From the NCBI RefSeq assembly GCF_048128805.1, contig NC_136016.1, positions 10,895,176 through 10,959,175 on the forward strand: 64,000 nucleotides of DNA, in the 5' to 3' direction. The number at the start of each line of letters is the position of its first letter. The first letter of the stretch is position 1. Of the stretch, positions 1-30,499 are shown piece after piece. A model generated the notes under the pieces. The model saw only the letters and a list, made by a program, of their open reading frames with translations, had not been told where the DNA came from and searched no databases. Source of the stretch: Centroberyx gerrardi (taxonomy: Eukaryota; Chordata; Actinopteri; Beryciformes; Berycidae). Position numbers and translations under genes: made by a program.

Positions 1-1412
1 GTTTTGATCAGAGGTTTCACTGCTCCCTCCCCATCTGGAGTAGTGCAATTCCATCCTAAATCATAACCTAATCATAACCCTAATCATAAAAATCTTCTTA
101 GGTGGGGTTCTTTGGGCCAAAATCTTATGAAATGTGTGTCCCTGGACTGATGCGGATCTATAGGGTCCTTGACAAGTTTGGGAGCCCCTGGGCTAACAGA
201 CTGAAGAGGCTGCCTAAACATGACTAGCGTTAGGACCCAGTAACAGCAAGTCACGTCAAAGCCCTTTGGCCAATAACACATCCGTTATTTGTAGGCCACA
301 TTGTCACTTCCTGCATTCTGCATTTGCTGATACATTGTAATAATATTAGCATTATGTGATAGACAAATTATTCCCTTTTTGGTGAGAGTGCTGACTCTAC
401 CCACGCCTTCTCTCGGTTTCCACTTTTACTGTGGCTGGTTTGTCTATAAGCCTATATCTTATTATCTGGTCTTTTCTCACAAACAGGAAAGATTGACATG
501 AAAGCCTCAAGATTTCCATATGAGTAGCCTACTAAACTGCCATCCGCCCTTTCCTCCATTAAACTTTATCTCAGCAGTTCACAAAGTGGGATCTAGGGAC
601 CCTCAGGGGGCCTTGAGGCTGTCCCCAGGGGTCCCCAGTAAAATGTCGTTAAATTCAGCTATTATTTTGTTGATTTGCAATTGGGACAGTGAGAGAATGA
701 TATAGGACTTTCATTTCCACACCTTTACCTCCCCACCTACAGTAAAATCTTGGTCTGTCAGACAAAATGTTATCAAATGGAAGTACATGTACAGTATCTA
801 TTGGGGGTGGGTGTCATGAAAATGTTTGGAAACCTTTCCCTTGACTGAACAGCAGAATAATGCAGCTCAGACTGAAGAGTAGACAGCTTGAGGTGATGTC
901 AAACAGGATACACTTCAACTAGGACAGTGGTGCCATCTAGCTATCTGACTGTGGTGTTGGTGTTTGACCACAGACTGAGTTTGACAGATGAAGACACACA
1001 GATCCGCCTACACAGAGATGATGTTGTAATTCTACTGGTTTAGTAGGGGAAAAAAGAGCTTGTATGCTCAGTAAAGCATTCCCTGGATATATCAAGTTTA
1101 AAATGACCAATCATAATAATAAGGGGAAATAGTCTGTCTGGTGCATTTATAATCCCCTTCAATACTTTTTGGAATTGAAATATGGAAAGATTAATATGAT
1201 TTCTTTGAAATGAACAGCAAGAATAATAGAGCTTTTGATTTACAGCACTCCACACAGACACACACACACACGCATACACACACACATATATATACACACA
1301 CACACACCCTCTCGGATGTTATTAGGTGAGTGGGGCAAAAATAGAACTGAAATGTCTGTAGCTGTGACCGAGCCCTCTCCGCTTGGCTCTGTCAATCACA
1401 GGCCAAAACAAA
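1..1412. other. Flank upstream of sgca, no gene seen
   Basis: No exon-like or conserved coding segment is recognisable on either strand. The short open frames here are composition noise. A CA-rich microsatellite occupies about 1251-1310. The sgca promoter and any 5' untranslated exon should lie in this stretch, but I see no clear TATA box close to the start codon. Confidence 0.5.
1251..1310. repeat. Interrupted (CA)n/(TA)n microsatellite
   Basis: Runs of CA dinucleotides broken by GCATA and TATATA segments, just upstream of sgca exon 1. Confidence 0.9.
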
Positions 1413-1455
1413 ATGGCAGGCAACGGGAGCTGGGTCTTCTTTTTAACAGGCAAGT
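1413..1455 (+). other. sgca: sgca exon 1 with GC splice donor
   Basis: Start codon at 1413, 12 codons plus one base, then AG|GCAAGT at 1448-1455, the typical form of a GC-AG donor. The matching acceptor is CATAG at 1715-1719. Joining them gives an unbroken hydrophobic signal peptide. The donor is inferred from sequence; no transcript was available. Confidence 0.75.
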
Positions 1456-4400
1456 TTACTCCACAATTTACTTAACTTCATGTAATATGACAACACTGAT
1501 AAGTCCTCCTCATGTTTTAGTATCAAATCTGCATTATTTGCTATATAATACTTGATCTTGTAGACAGCTGTCAAAGGTTGGAGCTGTGCAGTCACACGAC
1601 ATCACAACTTATGTGTTGTAGTACTTTAAAGTCAAGGTTAGGTGTTTTTCCATTTAGTTTACATTTCTTTTAGAACATTCAGCTAAATCTTTTGGTGCTT
1701 GTGCTACTCTTCTACATAGTTTGTGCTGTCAGTTTGTTGGGGTCCAATGCAGACATCAAATTTTCCATTCCTGTGGGAAAGCTATTTACGTATGAGCTGA
1801 TGAGAGAGACTTTCCAAAATGACTTTGAACCTTTGTCAAAACTCTATGGTAAGAGCCTCAATCACATGAATTCACCCATTATTCATGCTCAAGCTAAATC
1901 ATTAGATATAGATATAATGCATGTCTGATTTTATGTGTGTATCTCTCCCCCTTTGAATGCTGTAAAGCCGGGCGCTTGTATGATGACCCCATGATTTTTA
2001 AGTGCAACCTGCAGAACTTCCCAGACCTCCCAGAGTGGCTCCGCTTCACCCAAAGGCACCCCTATGATAATGGCTTCCTCTATGGCACGCCGACATCCCC
2101 AGGCAAAAGTATAATTGAGGTATGTGCTCTCCATCTACACCAATATGGATATAAGCCTGACTGATGGTTCTTAAAGGAAAAATCCACCCTACAACACTTT
2201 TACACAATGTACTATATCTTGCATTTCTAGGACCATTTTGTTGTTTAGTGGTGTATTTTTCCTATTGCCATGGATAACTGGCTAAACATAGATAACTTGA
2301 CATCACATCAATATATTTCCAGTGCAACAACAATGGAGTTTCATAGCAGAAAAAATGTCAGCGATCTAAAACATCAGTGGTAAACGTCAGGTTTGGGTGT
2401 CAGTCCCTTAAAATCAAAGAGCAAGGGCTTCTGCAATCATACAGGGAGAAATCCATTGTAGAAGAGGAAGAGATATCAGTTTCTCCACTGGCAGTAGCCT
2501 CAATAGGCCAGAATGCAACATAGCCATGAGACGTGTTGTGTTTTGAATAACAGGCACAGCCATGATCATAGACACGCCCCAATGTCAACAAACTAGTTGA
2601 CTAGCTCGCTATATTTATACACCCATCCACCCACCTTTGATTGAAAGCAACAAGTTCACGCCCCTTCTCTGGGGGTTGTTGAGAGTCATTCTGGGAAATG
2701 TAGGAAATCAGTAACTGAAGTAGAAGTAGAGGAGGCAGGTTGAGGGAAAGTGGGCACAACAAAAAAGTCAATTACAACATTTCATCACAAAATAACTCCT
2801 TGAATGCACTGAACATCACAAATTGATAACTAACAGTGTAAATGTATCCATGGGTGGATTGTTCCTTTAAGTGTTTACATATCTTAAAAATGCTGTTTCA
2901 AAAGCACTTCATGGCAGTTCTGTTAAACAGCATAACTATGATGGAAAATGACAATCTCTCAACCTTTGTCTGACAGATTTATGCCATCAACAAACGGAGC
3001 TATGAAACAGCCAGACAAACAATCATAATCAATGCCATTACAGGTATGCATGGGTTCAGTATCATAAATGCATAGTGCAGTGGTAGTAATAATAAAGGAG
3101 TAAATGACACGATGAAAGATGAAGAGTTGATGACCAAATAAATGGTGACCCATCTTACATCACTGCTGTCACTCACGTCGGTCCTGCAGAAAAGATCCTG
3201 CCGTATCAGGCCGAGTTCTTCATCAAGCTGAGGGAGATTGAGAAGGTGCTGCCCTCTCCTGTTCAGGACGAGATAAAGCAGGACCTGCAGAAGCTGTGGA
3301 GGACAGAGGCGCTGGAGGTCGTCAATATTTCCAATGCCCTCGACCGCGGCGGCAGAGTCCCCCTCCCTCTTGCGGGACACTATGAGGGGTAAAATGAATA
3401 TGGTGACAGTTACAAGCCAAGATGTTACCTCAATGTCACATCAAGCTATTCCAAGTTTGTTTCGTGTTCCTGGTTCTTTTGACTTTTTCTGTCAGAAGAG
3501 GTTACCCTTGCTCACTAGCCACACAATAGTAACAATCTGCTGTGTTTCAGTGTGTATGTGAAGGTGGGGTCGGTGCAGTACTTCTCCGAGTGTCTTCTGA
3601 AAGTGCTGACACCGGAGCACGAAAGGCAGTGCAAGGCAGGGGCCAAAATCAAGATCCCTGGTGGCTGCAACTTCTGCAGCATCCCCAGCAACTGCATCAC
3701 CTGGTGCAAGACTGAGCTGGTGAGTCCAGGCAAGCATATCTCTAAGTGGTTGATCAAAATGAATGAAAATATATACAGTATGGTATATGATATTTCTGAA
3801 TGAGAGCGCTTGTTTAGTGCCTTGTATGCAAGAGTAGGGTGTAAGACTTGAAGTGATTCTTTTCTCAATCCTTTGTCTCAATAGTGTAGCACAATACAGA
3901 TCTGTGATGCAGTACGTGATCTATGCATCTTGAATTGACTCAATGTGATGTGTCCCTTCTTTCTCCCTGTAGATTGATCTGTCAAAGCAGGAGCCGGCTC
4001 CACCTGCTCCCACCATGGGCCCGGGGATTCTGGAGGCTGGGGGCGACTTCAACCCCCCTGAGTCTCCCCCCAGCAGGGACTTTCTGCCAGACTACATAGT
4101 GACAGTGATCGTGCCCCTGATCCTGGCCATCATCCTGTGCCTCCTGCTGGCCTACATCATGTTCGGCAGACGAGAGGGAGTGTACGTATCCACTTAAATC
4201 TACTGAATGAAAAATGTATCTATAATGTCTTTATAGTAAGCAGCTGCAGCCATAATGATACAGGCATTTTGATTAAACCTGATAAACTGTGACTACTTCT
4301 CTTGGTTAGTTGTTGACGCATTTAATTCTTTATTTGTAGTGAGAAAAGGAATGCAAGGACAAACCAGTAAGTACTTGGGAACACTTGAGTTGTTCACTGT

Positions 4401-5034
4401 TTTGTGTTGTCATCATCCTTACACAAACATTTTGCATTATGAACACACTACCTGTGAGATTAAGAACTATTTACTAACTCTTCTCTCAGCATGATGATGT
4501 GAGGAAATAATGGAAAAAATGGCAAGACACTCTGATACAGCTCTGATGCAAAAAATGATCAAAATGTTACAAAAGCCAGCAGCGTGGCAGCTTTCTAACC
4601 TTTATGAACTTAATCATCAGCTATAGTGAAGACCAGACGCCCCTTTTTTCTCGAGCATTGACCTCTACTCACCTGCATCAGCCCTGCATCTCAATATTTC
4701 TGTATTTTTCTAATGTTTCAGTGGTTAAAGCAAACCACTAACACTTCCAGAGAATCTAGAGGTTTGATCGTCACAGTGATCTCATTCAGCACTCATGAGA
4801 ATCCAAGTTGCTTTAGGAAAACACAGCATGTGATGTTACCTTTTCTGCAGAATTCAGCTGTACCACCACCACACCATCCACGGGAACAATGATGAGCTGA
4901 GGAGCATGGCCGGAGGCCGCGGCGTGCCTCCACCTCTGTCCACGCTGCCCATGTTCAACGCCCGGACCGGAGAGAGAGCGCCGCCGCTGCAGTCTGACAG
5001 CCCCAGCATCCCGCTCATCATGGCCCAGCAGTAA
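1413..5034 (+). CDS. sgca: alpha-sarcoglycan (sgca), complete split gene
   Basis: Single-pass membrane glycoprotein of the muscle dystrophin-associated (sarcoglycan) complex. Deduced exons: 1413-1449, 1720-1848, 1968-2119, 2977-3043, 3190-3388, 3551-3719, 3973-4181, 4340-4366, 4851-5034. They join in frame to 390 residues (human SGCA is 387). Residues 1-23 form a signal peptide. The ectodomain carries the family segment [11 protein letters not shown], an N-glycosylation site (NIS) and a cysteine cluster. The membrane helix is about residues 293-315, followed by GRREGV. The short tail contains [14 protein letters not shown] and TGER, which match alpha- rather than epsilon-sarcoglycan. Exon 1 codes exactly 37 nt, the same length and phase as human exon 1. 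That start has a good context (A at -3, G at +4). Intron 1 begins with GC instead of GT. The tail-to-tail collagen neighbour supports the SGCA identity. Confidence 0.93.
2171..2870. mobile_element. MITE-like element with TTAA duplications in sgca intron 3
   Basis: The left end at 2171 reads TTAA then AGGAAAAATCCACCC. The right end reads GGGTGGATTGTTCCT then TTAA at 2867-2870. The arms are near-perfect inverted copies, and both ends carry TTAA, the target duplication of piggyBac and Kolobok-type transposons. The roughly 690 bp interior has no transposase, so it would be non-autonomous. The superfamily is not resolved. Confidence 0.72.
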
Positions 5035-5793
5035 GGCTTTCACCTTTCTGTCTACTGATTACTACACTGTTTGATTTATCCATTTATTCATGAATAATAG
5101 GGAGAAGAAGAGGAAGAGAAAGAAGAAGAATGATTTAGAATTATTGAATTGTTAGAATTATTATGTTAATATAATAATAAACTTAGAACAAATATTGTTT
5201 TCCAGGGAGTCCATAGGAACTTTTTCTTTTTAAATTATTACCCCAAGATACAAAAAAGAGATAAATAGATAAATAAATATGCAGAAAATGCAAGGCAGAA
5301 TAGTTTCTTCAATATAGAAATGAAAAAAAAGAAAAAAAAAGTTTGAAGTGATTAATTTTGATAAGAGCAGCCATGGTGACATTACAGTTGTGAAAACCAC
5401 CTGTTTGTCTGTCTTGAGACATGCCTTGACAAAACATGTTTGTGGGAACATCATAAGACATTAGGAGATGATATTATTAGATAGATGAAATCTGTGCAGT
5501 GTTTCTCCATCTAGTGGTGCTTGTTGAACACAGCTGCTGGCCTGCTGCCAACTGTGGTGCTGATTTGAATGGTGAAATGTGTTTTCTTGGCCATGGAAAG
5601 CAAAGGAAAATCCACACTTAACATGAATTTTTGTTCATTTGTTTTCATAGTGACCCCTACAGTGACACACTGCCCAGGTGGGAGAATCCCGCTTTACTTC
5701 ACCTCTAGCACTACAGTCATTCTGGTTGATAATTACATTTTAACATGGATTATTATCTGTGTGATCACAGTCTCATCTTGTGTGTTTTTGCAG

Positions 5794-5940
5794 GAAGTAA
5801 GATCAACGATGGACAAACTTGAATACAGGATGTGATATTGATTTTTACGGTTATGAGTTTGCAGTGCAAATTTGAGTGTTGTTTTTTGTTTTATTTTCTT
5901 AAATTGCTATTAAAATAAATTAACAGTATGGTTTCTTGAA
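5794..5940 (+). other. sgca: Probable sgca 3' terminal exon and polyA signal
   Basis: A pyrimidine-rich tract ending TTTTTGCAG at 5793 gives a good acceptor, and AATAAA lies at 5914-5919. The sgca stop codon at 5032-5034 sits inside a donor-like GTAAGG starting at 5031. Splicing from 5030 to 5794 would add one lysine and then stop at 5798-5800, giving 391 residues. The alternative is a transcript that reads through and stops at 5034. Confidence 0.55.
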
Positions 5941-8900
5941 TTGTCACTTGTCACTGCAGTCTATGATATTCTGTATTTCAGTATGTTTCAATAATAATAA
6001 TTAAAAAAAGAAATCAAGAGCTGCATTCTTCATTATTATTAGTCCCATCAAAGTCTAAAATGCCACATGACTGGAACAACTTATTTGAAGGATTCCTCAC
6101 TGCAGGTATCAGTCAGTGGGTGATGTGTAGCCTGGTGCTGCTTCAAGACTGGACACAGACATTTTAGATAAAGTAAAAGGAAAGGGCACTCCCACACAAA
6201 CCATGGAAGAGATGGGTATTGCCTTTTATTCTTTGCTATTTAAAATAAATGGTGTTTTCATCTTTTTTCCCCACAGATATCCTCCTCTGTTTAAAATTAT
6301 GAACGAATAAATGACCATATTGTATGAGTGCAAGTTGTGAGTGACAGGGTGAAGGGGCATGAAGGTTAGGGGTTTGATTCCCACTGGGACTAGCCATGCA
6401 AAAATGTTAAAAAATTAAACACATGCTACTGTAAAGTGCTTTTGGATAAACAGTCTAATGGAAATACACCCAGTGAGAACTAAAATTAACTTTATTTGCT
6501 TTTTTGGATTGGAAACTGAACAGAATGCCTATGCAGTTAAAAACAACCCATGACAGCAGGTTTACACTCTGACATATAGACTATTGAATCAGGACCTCCG
6601 ATATTCTGTCGTTCAGAGAGAAAACAACAGCATTACAAAGGCTTATAGGCTAGAGCCTCCAATCAGTATCATCATTTACAGTTGTGATAGAGAGGCAGAC
6701 TGAGTGAGGAACAAGAGGTGCAACTGTGCAGAACACCTGAATGACTGTGGTATGTGTGGGTTCAGAGGAGATTTGCCATGGAAGGGAAGGTGGAGAAGGA
6801 GGGGAATAAATAATAAAATAATAAATAATTCTAACATTGTAACATTTCTGCAAGGTAAAATGCATAATTTCTGTCATTAAGTTGAAGGAAAATAGACTAT
6901 GATGACAAAAGGATTTTTAATGAAAAATTCCACTGATTTTAAACAGGGTCATTTTGACCCTGTTGAAAGTTGTAAGTCTGTGAAGTCCTGCATTCTAGGG
7001 TTAATAGGCTTTACTGGTGTAAGAAACATCCCATCTGAATGTTAGTTTAATGTAATAAATGGCCTCCTTGTGTTAATATGAACAGTTAGTGTCTTTTCTA
7101 CAGTCCTGCTGAGCTCAGGACAGACAGAGGATGAGTCCCTGAAGGCACCTGGGGGACGATTGATGTCTGTCTCCACTGTCACCGCCACAAGCCCCTGAAT
7201 GTAGTTATAATATCTACATTTTGTTTTTATTACTTGAGAAATCCAACTAATGACATTGAAATTTTACACTTTATCCTTCACTGTATTATAATTGTTGACT
7301 CATTCTCTGGTTGTGATATTGCAGATTCAGATTCTGCTCCCAGCCCACAGAGGTTTTGGGCCACTGTCTCTTCCTGTGAGTCATTATGTGTTCTAGAAAT
7401 CTAAAGCACAAGACCCATCAGAGGGAAGATCAGTGATGACATGGAAGTATTATCTCTTGTTTCCACAAGACCAGGTGAACTTTTCTCAGCTGAGATTTCA
7501 CCTCAGTTTGACTGGCCAGGAAGTCTTAAGTTCAGTCCTCTGTAACTGTGTTGATATGAAGAACTTAACCAGCTCCAGCAAATGCTCACTTCTATCTGAC
7601 CATTTTCCATCTCACTTTTCTCTCAGTGTAAAAAAGGTGTATTTAAAAGCAAAAGGCACCAAATTGGAACCTTGACACTCAGAGTTAATACAGGCACTTC
7701 TACAAGCCACTTGAAAATTAGAAATATCTCCAGGATTAGGCATCTCATCTCCTTTATTGAAATGCTTTTGTCTCCACCAGAATTAGCCAGAATTAAATAC
7801 AAGAAGAGCTGGGTAGTTAGTATGAGCAGTGATAGCCACCATGGCTGAACAGACAAAGAATAGAGCGCCACCTACAGAAACTCAAACTCCATCAATAGAA
7901 AATCCAAGAAAAAAAGACGTCACAGTACTGGACACACTGTTTGATTGACAGGTGATTTCTGGAAAGTGCAGTGCAGAAACACCACAGCAATGAGCGCTGA
8001 GCACCAAAGATCTCTTCAAACTTCCCTATAAGCCCACTCATACTCTTTGCTCTCTGGATGCAGTCTTTGTCATTCCATGCCTTCAGTAGAAACCAGCAGG
8101 GGGCAAAGTCTTCTCCTGTAGGAGCCGTTCCCTCTGGAACACGTTTCCCACCACTGTCAGGCAATCAGACACTGTCTCAGTATTTAAATCCAATGACTCA
8201 ACTCATTTATTCAGCAGACTCGCACACACAAACACACACGCAAAAGCTCTGGCCCTGTTTCTTGGCTGTTTCTAGCCTGTTCTGTCTCTTTTTCTGACAA
8301 ACCTGTTTGCTACAGGCACTCTATAGCCTACATCAACCTGAGTTGAAATGACTTGACTTTCTTCCCCACCATCCTAAAGGCTATACATAGCCTTCGGTGA
8401 CTAAACAAATAATGAGCAATGGGACACAAATCCCAGATCAGAGGTAACTACAGTGATGGTGGTGGAAAAATGACTGGATAATTAAAGTCTCTGCAGTTCC
8501 ATTACCAGTCCACAAGGGGTCACTAGTGTATCTGTCTGGTTTCGGGGCCAACCACCTCAATGACACACATCTCCTCTCCCTTTACCAGTTTGTTATGAGG
8601 ATAACATTTGTTCTCATGCAAATCTATTTTTGTATATTAGAGAGATTATGGAGATTTGGTGGATTCAGATGAAGAGAAATCACACGCAAATAACTGCATA
8701 TATAACTGCAACGGCTGAATGACAAACTGACATTTAATGTTTGCTACAGGCTACATTTTATCCTGTAATATTTGTAATGAGTGATTTAATGGCAGATGTG
8801 ATGAAAGGAAGGACGTTTATGTGTGTGTATTTAGAAAGAAAAGCCAGGTTTTGATATCAATCATTGGCCTTGTTTTCACTGCTGCTTAGTAAAAACTTAT

Positions 8901-9104
8901 TTCAGTGCAACGGTTGTGGAACAATTGATTTTTAAACCTTTTTAAATTCTATTTTAATGCCAGATGTAGCAAATATCATGTATCTCTCTGTCAAAGGCAC
9001 AGCACTCTGAAACTGTTGAATTCATCTTGAGTATATGAAGTATTTTCCATATGCTACAACCTAATCCCAGTTTCACAACAGTTGCAAACAGAACAGTGAA
9101 AACT
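5941..9104. other. Intergenic spacer between sgca and col1a1 3' ends
   Basis: No coding exon was recognised on either strand. It contains the SINE-like copy at 6335-6470 and AT-rich unique sequence. Another AATAAA at 6306-6311 (+) could be a distal sgca polyA signal. Confidence 0.6.
6335..6470 (+). mobile_element. tRNA-derived SINE fragment
   Basis: A polymerase III B-box-like segment (GGTTTGATTCCC, 6371-6382) is followed about 50 bp later by GTAAAGTGCTTTTGGATAAA. The latter resembles the common fish SINE/LINE tail of the form AAGTCGCTTTGGATAAAAGCGTCTGC. It is old and diverged; the ends are approximate. Confidence 0.6.
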
Positions 9105-10280
9105 CAGCCATTGAGTAGACCACTTCACATGCTTTATTTCAGCACCCAAAATAATTAAAAACATCTTGATTTATTATACATGTACAAAATAAGTACAGAA
9201 TCTTTCCTTTAAACCATGAAAGTGGGTCTGCTTCAATTTAACTTTTTTACTCTTTTCTTTCTTTTTTAAGAAACCCTTCGCGGAAAAGAAATCAACAAAC
9301 AACAAAAACAAAAGGGTGGGAGATGTGTGCTGTTTTAGTGAAGAGGAGTTATCCACAGGGGCATACAGACATAAGGATCAACACTGAACACATGGGCAGG
9401 GGAATGATATTTAACCAGAGTCACTTGCTTTTATCTACAAAGACATGATTGCATGCATTACATCTGCAGTGATCACCTTTCAAAGGACTTCTGTCATCAA
9501 AGCAACACTGAAGAAGAAAACAATTGCACTGCATAGACAACAAGACAATAAGTCAATTTACTAGCACCAAAGGTTCTGCAGGCATTAGTGGCAACATTAC
9601 AGTATGATAGTGATAGCTTCCCTATCAAACACCAATAACTGGACCTCATTGAATCGATAATAGCACCTTTGACCGTTGTTGATTTTCCCAATAGACTTGT
9701 TGTGTAAAATATACCCTTGTGTTTAACAAAAATTGGGGGTGACTTCTTGTATGAGGTAGCCATCAAGGTATCAAAATTAAGGTGAGTTTCTTTGTCTTGC
9801 TCTATTACGGGTCATTTTTTTCTGAGCCACATTCAGGTGTTTTTCATGAATTTAGAACAAGGAGACACTTCACACTTTTTACAATTTATTTAACACCAGA
9901 AAATGGTACATATCATTTGTTGTTTTCAATGTCCTTCCGCAGTGGTAAAAAAACGGCAAAAGTCACCTGTGTTTCATTGTGTGTGTGGATCTTTTTTTTT
10001 CAAACTCCAGGGGGAAATTTTACACAAGTATATATTATTTTCTTGTTGCCAGTGGAAACAAAAGATTCTTTTAAAGTGTCCTTGTGGTTGGTTTCGGTTG
10101 AAGTAGCAGTCCCAAAAAAAATGCTTCTCATGATTGGAAAAACACAAACACCGTCTTCAGTAGAGTGGTTTTAAGCATGTGGACCAATGGCAGCCGAATG
10201 AGTTTTGAATGCATAGAAAAGGATTTAGAGATGACTGCTAGAAAAAAAACAACAATTTCATGTCCATATTTCTTTCCTTT
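9105..10280 (-). other. col1a1: col1a1 3' untranslated region
   Basis: Follows the TAA stop (10281-10283) in the last exon on the minus strand. AATAAA signals in minus orientation lie at 9885-9890, 9170-9175 and 9133-9138. The distal pair gives a UTR of about 1.1 kb, and the proximal one about 0.4 kb. Mammalian COL1A1 also uses two polyA sites, so both lengths are plausible. The exact cleavage points are not visible. Confidence 0.65.
9133..9138 (-). terminator. col1a1: Distal polyadenylation signal of col1a1
   Basis: AATAAA on the minus strand about 1.15 kb past the stop codon; a second copy lies at 9170-9175. Confidence 0.55.
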
Positions 10281-30252
<19,972 letters not shown>

Positions 30253-30265
<13 letters not shown>

Positions 30266-30294
30266 GTCTAAATATTAGACATGTAGACTCTTTG
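30253..30294 (-). promoter_or_regulatory. col1a1: Collagen 5' stem-loop spanning the start codon
   Basis: The arms 30262-30270 and 30276-30284 form a perfect 9-bp hairpin with a 5-base loop. Beyond an internal bulge, CAAAG (30253-30257) pairs with CTTTG (30290-30294). The ATG (30263-30265) sits in the 3' arm. The layout matches the 5' stem-loop known in vertebrate type I and III collagen mRNAs, which binds LARP6 and coordinates translation. Confidence 0.88.
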
Positions 30295-30417
30295 AGGCAA
30301 GGGGAATCCTGTTTTTCTCCTCAGACACCACTCATACAAGTTAGGGTCCGGTCTGTGTAACTCCAATCCAGACCCTAGCAGAAACTCCCTACTGCCTAAA
30401 CAAATGGGTAAGCTTGG

Positions 30418-30425
30418 CTTTTATA
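30418..30425 (-). promoter_or_regulatory. col1a1: TATA box of col1a1
   Basis: TATAAAAG on the minus strand, about 155 bases upstream of the ATG. It predicts a transcription start near 30390-30396 and a 5'UTR of about 125-130 nt, close to the human length. I did not find a CCAAT box within the next 120 bp. Confidence 0.75.
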
Positions 30426-30499
30426 TGCCAGAACTTTTGGGGAGGTCCCGGGCGCACCAGATAACTTGTACATGTTCAAGTCACAGAGTCCCTCCTTCA

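Noticed and set aside
1692..1848. Reading sgca from an in-frame TTG near 1692
   Set aside because: TTG is not a normal start here; exon 1 at 1413 with the GC donor restores an ATG and the family's exon 1 length.
1413..5034. Assignment to epsilon-sarcoglycan
   Set aside because: The cytoplasmic tail (IHGN, STLPMFN, TGER) and total length fit alpha-sarcoglycan, although EKRN after the membrane helix is also found in epsilon.
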